Shown here piece after piece: positions 55,248 to 64,000 of a stretch of DNA of 64,000 nucleotides; positions within the stretch are counted from its first letter, which is position 1; every line of letters starts with the position of its first letter. A model generated the notes under the pieces. That model worked only from the letters and a program-made list of their open reading frames with translations. It was not told the DNA's origin and searched no databases. Position numbers and translations under genes: made by a program. Location of the stretch: the NCBI GenBank assembly GCA_009763385.1, contig CM019831.1:117187482-117251481 (forward strand), written 5' to 3'. This stretch comes from Coix lacryma-jobi var. lacryma-jobi. Taxonomy: Eukaryota; Streptophyta; Magnoliopsida; Poales; Poaceae.

Positions 55248-58200
55248 ATGAGCTCCACCGCCGCTGTTCCCCTTAATCGCCGCGCTCGCAGCCGCCCTCC
55301 GTCGGTCGGATCCTCCCGCAGGTCCGATGACCCCACGGCCGCTGCCGCTGCCGCTGCCGCCACCACCACCGCCAACGGCAACGGCAAAGTCCCCTCCAAG
55401 CCCGTCTCCCCTGACCACGCCTCGTAAGGCCGCAACAAGCTTTCTCCTTTCTCGGATTCTTCTCCCTCCGCCTCAGCTGTCACTTAGGTGCTGATGGGTT
55501 GGTTTCGTTTCGTCAGAGGGGAGAGGACGGTCAAGAAGCTGCGGCTGTCCAAGGCGCTGACGATCCCGGAGGGGACCACGGTCTCGGAGGCGTGCCGGCG
55601 GATGGCGGCGAGGCGGTTCGATGCCGTGCTGCTCACCGACGCCGGTGGCCTGCTCTCCGGCATCGTCACCGACAAGGTACCGTGTTCCTTCAGTTACATC
55701 AGTTTTGAATCTAATGGTGCCAGGTGGCTTATGATTGACTACTAAGTGGTCTGGAGCTTAAAAGGTATCGTCTTTACATGTAAAAATGTCATGGTATGGT
55801 AGTGGCTGTTTTGGATTGTACTCCACTGGCTCCCATAAAGCTTGCTTGTGTCTCAATCAAGTGCCTGAACAGAATGCATTTCTTTAGTGTTGGACGCTTT
55901 GCACCATTGCAACTTTAGCTAATGCTATATTCTTTGTTTAAATTACTATATACCTGAAATTTGCAGCTGATGCCACTATGCATGTCCTTATTTGTTCTGG
56001 AGCTGAAACTGTGTATACATGGATATCAGTATATCACTGCTTGAATCATTGGATGTAATGCAATTGGTGTTTGGTTTGGACAAATCTGACACTGACTCTG
56101 CTGTATCTAACAGCTAGTCAAAGTATACACTCATGCTTCATTCTTTTCCTTTGAACTGGCATGTAGGACATAGCTATAAGGGTGATTGCCGAGGGGCTGC
56201 GGGTTGAGCAAACAATCATCTCCAAGATTATGACAAGGAACCCTTTATATGTCACGGGGGACACACCTGCTATTGAGGCGCTGCATAAAATGGTCCAAGG
56301 TATATGTGGACAACTTCACATTCAAGAAAAGAAATAATGGAAAATATAGATGCCTTTTTTTACGGTATACTAAAGAAACATATTATTTTGTTAATAGTAG
56401 AAAGTTGTTATTTGGCTCATGGTTACTGCAATGACTTGGGACATACTTTAACAGATCACACTATATCTTAGCAACTGGATTAGTCTAGAGTGGCAGATTA
56501 ATGACAACTTCTGTTGCTCCTGTGTTTTATAAGGAAAAGGAGGACCAGCATTTTCAATGTGGTGCAGCATCCAAATTTCTTTAACGTCCTAATGACATCA
56601 TAAGATTTAGTGCTGCATAGTCTAACCCTCATTATTTCCATGTTCCTTGAATCAACTTATTTTGAGATATGTTATTGCTCTCTCTGAAGCTAATATGGTA
56701 TTTTTCTTGTTATAGGGAAATTTAGACACCTTCCAGTTGTGGAAAATGGTGAGGTTATTGCGATGTTGGACATTGCAAAATGCCTCTATGATGCAATATC
56801 AAGACTAGAAAAAGCAGCAGAGCAAGGGAGTGCACTAGCAGCTGCCGTAGAAGGGGTTGAGCGCCAGTTAGGTGGCAACTTCTCAGGTATCCATATTATT
56901 GTGTCAGCTCTTGCTTCATCCCTGCTTTCTTCTTTTTTATCACCAGATGTTTACCAATGCACAAGAATTCACTGAACATCGGAACATGCATATTTTAGTC
57001 ATATATACCAATTTTCATCAGTAAGTGCTATCTAGTTTTTCTGAAGAAAAAAATGGTTTTAACTTTGCAATCACTTGAAGCCAAGTCTTTTGTTGTGAAC
57101 TTGAATGTTGTAATGTATATGTGTCTTTCCAGTTGGATGTACATGTACTAAACTAGTTATTGCTTTATGCACTTGCCTAGAGAATTAAGTCAATTAACTG
57201 TTTTTGGATCAGGTCCACACAATCTCATAGAGACTCTGAGAGAACGGATGTTTAAACCTTCTTTGTCAACCATTATCACAGACAACACAAAGTATGTTGT
57301 CACTTTTCTTATGTAAATTTTTAGCAAAAGTTGATCTAGATAAGAACGCTTATGTCTGTATTTACTTGCAGAGTAGCAACTGTTTCTCTTTCGGATCCTG
57401 TTTGTGTAGCAACACGGAAAATGCGTGAGTTACGAGTTAATTCAGTCATTGTTACTGCTGGAAATTCGCTTCATGGGATCTTTACGTAAGCATTCCAACC
57501 TTGTACCCTTTAATTTTTTTCCCCATTTTTTTAGATATTTTTGAAGTTATAATGAATATATATGGTCGTGAATTTCAGCTCAAAGGATGTGCTGATGCGT
57601 GTTGTAGCCCAAAATCGTTCTCCTGAGTTAACTCTAGTAGAAAAGGTTTCTTCTTGAAATTTATGATTCTCTATTCCAAAAGTTGTTGAATTTTGTATTC
57701 ATCCTAGACACACAGTGTCTGCTACTATTTTGATCCAGGTAATGACTGCACACCCCGACTGTGCTACATTGGACACAACAATCCTTGATGCACTACATAT
57801 CATGCATGATGGCAAATTCTTGCATATTCCTGTTCTTGATGGAGGTAAACTTTGATTCTTCCAGCCTAAGGTTGCCTCTTTTGATACTTATCTGATTTTC
57901 CTTTTCCATGAACAGATGGGCAGGTTGCTGCTTGTTTGGACGTTCTGCAAATTACCCATGCTGCTATTTCAATGGTCTCCCTCTCCATGGCCCATGCCGT
58001 CCATCTCTTAATCCATCCTAGTAATCTTAGTCTATCTGAAATGTTTTTTCCCCCTGAAGGTTGAAGGAGGCCCTGGTGCTGCAAATGATGTGGCAAACAC
58101 AGTAATGCAGAAATTCTGGGACTCTGCACTTGCTCTAGAACCTCCAGATGAGGATTTTGATAGTCACAGGTTTAGTTAATGTTTCTTTTGTATTCTTTTT

Positions 58201-59725
58201 ATTTATCTTCTCTCTCAAATGCAATGCTTGCCTGAATTCTTGTATTGTACAGTGAATTATCTTTAGTGATGCCATCAGATGCCAAGGATGGCAAGAGTAG
58301 TAGTTATCCTCCTGCTGTTGATAATTCATTTATCTTTAAGCTTCAGGACAAGAAGAGACGTATGCATAGATTTACTTGTGGTAGGTACTGAATATGGTGT
58401 TAGTCAGAGACTCAGAGAGTTGACTGGCTGAATCCTTCAGCTAACAGCTTATTTGTTCGATTTCAGGCTCTGAGAGTTTAGATGAGCTAATATCTTCTGT
58501 AATCCAAAGGTTAGGCATAGGTGATGAGAAGAGTGTGATTCAACTGTTGGTAAGCTTGAATAATTTGACATCCCATTGTTTCCAACTTTTAGAAGTTATA
58601 TTGCAGGCTAAAAATAGGATGTTCTGTGTATGATCTTCAAATAGAAGATACTGTTTTAATGTTCATGGAACAATCATGTATCTCATTGGGTATCCTGTTG
58701 TCAAGCACTGTTGAATTTATCTGTGAGCTTAGCTTATTTAGAATACCCTGCATACTGAACAATTGTACCAGCTAAAATTCCATGTGTTGCTCTATGCAGT
58801 ATGAAGATGATGAAGGCGACAAGGTGCTGTTGACAACCAATTCTGATCTTACTGGTGCTGTGTTGTATGCGAAATCATCTGGATTGAAGGTCTTTCACTT
58901 CTCTGATGTGGACCCCCTTTTGTTCGCTTAAAAAACTATACCGTTTGAGTATTTATGGTACTGTAGGGCTGTTTAGTTCATAACCATAGTTTGCCGCAAC
59001 TAACATTAGGCAAGTGTGGCTAAGAAATTTGGAGCAACACTTTGCCATGACTAAGGGAATCTTGCCACACTTTTTATGGTCTATGATGACATGTGGAGCT
59101 CAAGGAATCTTGCCTAAGTTTTAGTTGCCAACCAAATACTTGCCAACTTAGTTAAACACCGCACCGGTGCACTTAGGTTGGTTTTTATGCTTTTGCTAAA
59201 TAGGGGATGACATAGCCATGACACATGATCACATACTCATATGCACATGGTGAAATGCAAAGCTGGAGCATTGAAATACTGACTTCATTGGTTTCCCTGA
59301 AAAGATCATTCAGCTGTATCCATTTTCTATACAGAATAATGTTGATGCCCCGTACGTGTAGACATTAAATATTATTTACACCAATACTTGGGGCTAAATT
59401 GGCCTAGGCTAATGGACCCATGGGCCAGGCCTATCAGGCTGTACCAGTCAGTCTGGAAAGCCTCACTCCAGGTTGCTCAGTAACAGTCTAGTTGGTATTG
59501 TTTACCTCCATTTCCTAACTGCTGTAATTAAATTTGCAATTTCAGGTCTTGAGGTTGCATATTGATGACTCAGATTCCAGCAATGAAGTAACACAGCCAT
59601 TGCCAGAGCTGGCATCATCATCCCACGGAAGTCAGTCGATGCATGTTCATTATGGATTGATTGCTTGTGCGATTGCTCTGACAGGGGTAGCTGTGATGGT
59701 TTACTTGAGACACTCGAAAGCTTGA
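55248..59725 (+). CDS. CBS-CBS-PB1 domain protein (CBSCBSPB family), 14 exons
   Basis: The exons are 55248-55423, 55517-55676, 56167-56299, 56716-56886, 57213-57291, 57372-57485, 57579-57645, 57739-57844, 57916-57974, 58060-58169, 58253-58380, 58467-58549, 58800-58889 and 59546-59725. All introns are GT-AG and phases match, giving 551 aa. The N-terminus is Ala/Ser/Pro-rich. Two CBS pairs follow (about 65-190 and 230-355; motifs LTIPEGTTVSEACRRM, MTRNPLYV, VATVSLSDPVCVATRKM, MTAHPDCA). A PB1 domain with an acidic OPCA-like YEDDEGDK spans about 418-500. A hydrophobic C-terminal helix (529-546, LIACAIALTGVAVMVYL) looks like a tail anchor. CBS pairs bind adenine nucleotides and PB1 mediates protein pairing; the exact role of this plant family is not established. 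No lesions were seen. Confidence 0.95.
58964..59165. repeat. MITE-like repeat in CBS gene intron 13
   Basis: It starts agggctgtttagttcataacc, ends aacttagttaaacaccgcac, and contains repeated cttgcca/tggcaag motifs. The ends pair only partly. Confidence 0.5.
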
Positions 59726-59799
59726 ACTTCTGGAGATCAAAGAATTTTGCAAAAGCTTATATATACAACTAATACGCATAGAAGGATCACACACTTTGG
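59726..59799 (+). other. CBS gene 3' UTR
   Basis: Sequence directly after the stop codon, leading into the plastid-derived insert. The transcript may therefore include plastid sequence. Confidence 0.5.
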
Positions 59800-59990
59800 C
59801 TCACGAGAAGGGTAATGATGCTATGGAAGGACCCACTCCCATTTCGGCTCTTATACACGCAGCAACAATAGTTGCTGCAGGGATTTTTCTTCTAGCTAGA
59901 CTTCTTCCTCTTTTCATATCCCTACCCTTGATAATGAGTTTCATTTCTTTAGTAGGTACAACAACACACTTCTTAGGAGCCACTTCAGCA
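59800..59990 (+). pseudogene. ndhF: Plastid ndhF fragment in the nucleus (NUPT)
   Basis: The frame GPTPISALIHAATIVAAGIF, followed by ARLLPLFI and SFISLVG, matches the plastid NADH dehydrogenase-like subunit 5 (NdhF) membrane region around its quinone/proton channel. Only about 60 codons are present, and the similarity starts and stops abruptly within non-plastid DNA. The fragment is non-functional. It is in the same orientation as the CBS gene, about 75 bases past the stop codon. Confidence 0.9.
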
Positions 59991-61374
59991 AGTAATCATG
60001 GGCTGATGACAATATACACTCGATTACATTGTTGGTCTAGGAGAAATACGCTGACTGTCTGTCATGTTCTCCGGTTAACTGAAGTCAGTTCATATGGTGG
60101 GAGGGAATGTATTTCCCGTTCAGTTTGTTGATGCGGTGAATATGTAACCCTTATGTTTAGTAACCATGAATCCAGTGATGTCTCAAGTAATCCTGTAACC
60201 ATGTATATGCATCTCTGAGCAAGAAAACCAAGAATGAATCTCTCTCGTGGTGATCAGATCCCTAGTCGAGATTCTTTGTTTTTAACTTTTCACAAGAATT
60301 TACAGTTTTCACTAATTTAGTGAAACATGAGTTTGTAAATAATCCATGTGGTTTGAGAGTGATTGAGGTGTAATTTAGTTTAACTTACTCTTTAATCTAC
60401 TCCAACCCACGTGGATTGAAGTGTATTTGTGTGCAACCAAACAAGGCTTGATAGTTATAGTTGATTATAGCCCAGTTAATAGTAATGTTTTCAGTCCAAC
60501 AGAAACTCAGAAAGGTTTGCTTATAACTATAATAATGAAGTTGGTACGTGGCCTAGTTTGTTAACTATAATAATCAGCTAAGCCATAGTTGCTGATTATT
60601 ATTATTTGTCGACAAAAGTTGAAGCTCAGTACAGTGTTCCCTAGCTAAGCTGTAAACAAACTCGGGCTTCAAGTTCCCTATTATCCTGCCATTCAGAGGT
60701 AGGAACGTACGTGTGCTTCAGAAATCAAAACCTTGTTGCGTACTAACAAGTAACAAACCATATAGAAAAACAAAGGATCACAATACGGTGAAAAAAAACA
60801 GCCAAGGCCCGCATGACTTGACTCAGAAACCAGAGACAGAAGCGGCCGGGCACCTTGTTACAAAAATTGACATGCTTGGATGCCCATCCAGCAGCCCGGA
60901 AGCATCGCCGGCGAGGAAGAAGGCACCGGCACATCGAGCTAGATAGAAGCAGGCAGCTAGCTGAGCTGCCTGATGCCTGAGAGAGACGACGACGACGATC
61001 CTTCGATCCTGAATGGTTTGTGGACTGCAGACAGTCGTTTTTTTTTCTGTGCTTCAGCCATTTTCCCCCTTCACGACGCCGTCGCCCGTCCACCAGCAGG
61101 TATCATTTTTTGTTCTTCTATATATAATTTTTTTTTGATCGGAAACCACGATTCTATATATAATTTTGCAGTCGACTAGTCATGCTGGTTGCATGGGACG
61201 ACAGACAGGCAAGGGAGCGCGACTCAGTAAGCGCGAGTTGTTTGAAAAATGTCATTTTGTTCTTGGGCTTTTGGCCCATAGACAAGGGAGTGGTTTGACC
61301 CATCTTTGAGCTTTTACTGGGCGAGACCCACCCTGCCTTTCGGTTGTGGGCCGGGAGGGCACCCTGGCCTTACT
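59991..61374. other. Spacer, no gene recognised
   Basis: A MITE-like remnant near 60390-60450 (cacgtggattgaagtgtatttgtgtgc) matches one near 20222. Otherwise nothing is recognised. Confidence 0.4.
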
Positions 61375-61990
61375 CACTACAACAGAAATACTGGAATCGG
61401 GAAGCAATGTGATGAGATTTTTTTTTCGGAAACCCTATCTGCCGACCAGGTAGCACCAAGCCGGCCACCTGCCGACCACCCCCCTCCCCTCACTGTTTTT
61501 CTTCATCCTAGGCTCAAATCGGTAGAGCGGCTCGACCCACCCTCTCCTCTCCCTCACCTTCACCATCTCCAGCGGGTGTAGAAGGAGACCGACCGGGGGA
61601 GGGAGGCGGGCCAGGCGGCGGGGAAGGTCGCCGAACGGTTTAGGGGCCCTGGCGGCAGCGGCGGCGGCCGGGACAGGGCAAGGCGGCGGCTTCGCGGCGG
61701 CAGCGGCGGGTGGGGCGGCGGGGAGGGAAGGAAGGAGGGCGCCGCGGCCACGCTAGGGTTCACCGGAGCTGCGCCGCGGCGGTGGACGGCGCGCGGGGGG
61801 GGGGGGGCGGGGGTGGGGCAGGGGCGACGAAGCGCACGGGGACAGGAAGAAGAAGAAGAAGAAGAGGAGGGGAGCGGTCGGCACGGGATACCTGCCATCT
61901 GGGTCGGCCGCTAGGGCCTCCTTTTTTGGGTGGGGTGGGGGGGGTGGGGTCTTCCTGCTCACTCCCACTCTGAAGATTAGGTGCTAGATA
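61375..61990. other. GC-rich stretch beginning with a CACTA-like terminus
   Basis: CACTACAACAGAAATACTGG at 61375 resembles the end of a small CACTA element, but no partner end was found. From 61560 the sequence is very GC-rich and Gly/Arg/Pro-coding in all frames, with a G run near 61795-61807 and an agaaga repeat near 61848-61866. I do not support a gene here. Confidence 0.35.
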
Positions 61991-62012
61991 GCGGTTGCGT
62001 AGCTTGCGGTTA

Positions 62013-62230
62013 CTCCCTCTATCCCGAAAAAATGAATGCAAAGTTCAAAATTTATCGCAAAATAAATACACATTTACATAAAAAGACAAACTAGTTTTAT
62101 TTGTCTTTTTCTACTTTCTCATTTTTTAAAGTATAATAATTACATCTTTAAAGGTATAAATGTAACTTTACATTAAATTTAACATTTTCATTCAAACTCT
62201 AGAACTGTACTTCTATTGAGACGGAGAGAG
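62013..62230. repeat. Stowaway-type MITE, 218 bp
   Basis: The ends ctccctctatcccg and (complement) ctctctccgtctc are flanked by TA on both sides. Confidence 0.85.
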
Positions 62231-62825
62231 TAAGAGTCAATACCGACAGTGCATGCCGATGCCGGTGGATGAAAAAAACAAATGACTGATGCATGTGCAA
62301 TTGTGCATCAAGCACACGAGTACTACTACTCTAGCACTGGCACTAGCACTAGTACAGTACCTCCATGCTGCATCGTACTCGTACTCACCGTGGCTCTTGC
62401 TGTGTGACGCTTTTCACCGTCGCCATGATGATCGTCATTTTGCCGGATCGGATCCTATTCACATTTCACAGTGCATGCCTACGGTGAGCTACAGGGCAGA
62501 CGAGAGACTGGTGGAGTGGTGTGGTGGCGGACAAGATTGGAAGGCTAGAGAGAGCCACCACTTTTTTTTCCCGCACATTGCCAATAATGCATGCATGCAT
62601 GCATTTTGTACGTACGCGCTGGGGTTCACGGGCACCGTAAAAATCATGGAGCAGTAGGTAACTCCAGCTTTGTACGTACACGTACGTATTGCGCGGCTGC
62701 TTTTTCACCTGTTCCCTCTCCGATCCAGGCACAGGCGGCTATGGTGGAGTCACATGATGATGAGTAGTAAAATTGTACCAGAGCCGTACTCCGTATGCAC
62801 GTACTACTGCCGACGAGGGCGACGA
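62231..62825. other. Spacer, no gene recognised
   Basis: It contains a palindromic atgcatgcatgcatgcat run near 62587-62604 and no supported ORF. Confidence 0.4.
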
Positions 62826-63240
62826 CTATGGGTGTGTTTAGTTGACGGATGAGGCTATGCAGGCTGAGTGGAACCGTATTTCAGAAAAGAAGATGTTTGG
62901 TGAGGTTGCATGAGCGGATACAGAAAAATTGAGATGTTGTTTGGTTGGCTGCATGAGCGGATGCAACGTAACTGACCTGAAAGGATGACATGTGGGACTG
63001 CATGGAGCATCTTGCATCCACGGGGTCAGGCTCGGCAGCGAAGGCCGATTTGGGCGCTGGAGCCTGCATGCGGGCATGCATTTGGGGCCTGTTTGGTTCG
63101 CGGATGAGATCAGCCTGGCTCGCATGGAGGGAGCCTGGTTCTGGATAGCCAGACTCAATGTATGCAAGAATGTGGTGTTTGGTTGTCTATATGCACGAGA
63201 CAAACTATGACAAGAACCTGTTTGGTTGCTGTTGGGCATT
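62826..63240. repeat. Nested or duplicated MITE-like repeats (tgtttggttg family)
   Basis: tgtttagttgacggatgagg, ggcctgtttggttcgcggatgag and further gtttggttg stretches recur in about 400 bases with catgagcggat direct repeats. This looks like overlapping non-autonomous elements. Boundaries are not resolved. Confidence 0.5.
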
Positions 63241-63333
63241 CTTAACGTCATTACCAAAAGTAGACTTAATTCTCTAATTCTGATAACGGCGCCAAAAATG
63301 CCAAACCTATCCCTCATGCCACTTAAGCCAAGT

Positions 63334-64000
63334 TGTCATCCCCAGCATGACATGAGAGACGCGGTATTGAAATATGCAATTGCTCATCAAGATAAATAAA
63401 TAAAGGGAATCTGCAAGCGCACAGATTAATACCGATGCAGCATTTTAACCGGGAAGTATTCCAGGTATCGTTATTTATATTTTTACCACTGGGAAGGGAT
63501 TCTAAGCATCGTAGTTGATCGTGGAATGAGAATATAGAACTGAGTATCTATCATTGCATGTATAATATAGAGCATCTATCTATCTCATCATACAGGGATA
63601 AATGTCACATAGAATATAGATAAATATGAATAGTGACAAGGATAATTAATCTGATCAGCATAACTAGCCACATATAATAATGATAAGCACCTCAACAGAT
63701 ATTCTAGCAAGTCATTAGCATGGAATTAGGATGAACTACAAAGATATTCCCTAAGTAATTATTAACTATAAAGTCTAGCATTATCATAGTTAGTGCAATT
63801 ATACTTGGCAATCATAGCGAGAAAAGACTACACCCATGCATAGTGAATATTAGCAAGGAAGATGAAGAACATAGCAATCACTCCCCTGTAATAATGTTGC
63901 TCTGCCTGCCCTATACACGAGAGGGGGACTATATAAGAATCAACGAAGCTGTCACTATCGCGAACTACCCACCGATCCGGCATATAGGGTGCAATCGCAG
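63334..64000 (+). repeat. Probable LTR or retroelement start, cut by the window end
   Basis: It starts TGTCATCCCCAGCATGACA. It contains stretches typical of grass LTRs (ggaagtattccaggtatcg) and a TATA-like ctatataag near 63929-63937 in the + orientation. No coding region lies within the window. Confidence 0.45.

Noticed and set aside
55044..55483. Minus-strand ORFs opposite CBS exon 1
   Set aside because: GC-driven shadows of the Ala/Pro-rich first exon.
59796..60131. A 111-codon gene after the CBS gene
   Set aside because: The first 60 codons are plastid ndhF, the rest is unrelated, and there is no ATG at the start.
61560..61973. Gly/Arg/Pro-rich ORFs in the GC-rich block
   Set aside because: They are open in several frames because of composition and contain a G homopolymer; no domain or splice pattern.

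Overview
The window is nuclear DNA of a grass. The evidence is the repeat types (Tat-lineage Gypsy, CACTA with TTTGCCGAGTGCC subterminal repeats, Stowaway and Tourist MITEs, a Helitron end), GC-rich first exons, two grass-type CC-NLR genes and a plastid ndhF fragment of grass type. The CACTA and Helitron types suggest a panicoid grass, possibly Andropogoneae; I cannot name the species. All calls are by eye from the sequence.

Layout. 1-15618: one almost complete Tat/Retand-type Ty3-Gypsy retrotransposon on the minus strand, lacking only about 37 bases at the left edge. It has broken gag-pol reading frames and a spliced antisense gene (2871-7151, + strand). It sits inside the TNP2 transposase gene of a CACTA transposon whose 5' part fills 15619-19107. 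20150-20179: a Helitron 3' end. 20437-24274 (minus): an apparently intact CC-NLR gene (NLR1, 2 coding exons, 1015 aa). 24.3-36.5 kb: a MITE-rich spacer with a solo LTR, a 3.5-kb structure bounded by long inverted repeats, and a LINE fragment. 36535-51166 (plus): a second CC-NLR gene (NLR2). Its reading frame continues through five further in-phase exons that encode a nearly complete RIN4-like module: two NOI (AvrRpt-cleavage) domains and a Cys-rich C-terminus. The last intron holds a 5.7-kb Copia element, which itself holds a hAT-like element. 51-55 kb: MITEs. 55248-59725 (plus): a 14-exon CBS-CBS-PB1 protein gene (551 aa), with a plastid ndhF fragment just beyond its stop codon. 60-64 kb: MITEs, a GC-rich stretch and the start of another LTR-like repeat.

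The main biological signal is the divergent (head-to-head) NLR pair. NLR2 looks like a sensor with an integrated RIN4 decoy: both NOI cores, the two conserved threonines and the terminal Cys cluster are present, and all seven coding exons join in phase with GT-AG introns. NLR1 would be its partner or helper. Rice Pii-2/Pi5-2 is a known NLR with an integrated NOI motif that works with Pii-1, so the idea of an NLR-NOI fusion is not new. What stands out here is the nearly full RIN4 layout, the acylation-type tail split off by a 7-kb intron, and a Copia element placed where it could change which isoform is made.

Most other content is transposable elements in nested insertions. The TE reading frames carry single-base frameshifts and C-to-T stops, while the NLR and CBS genes are open throughout.
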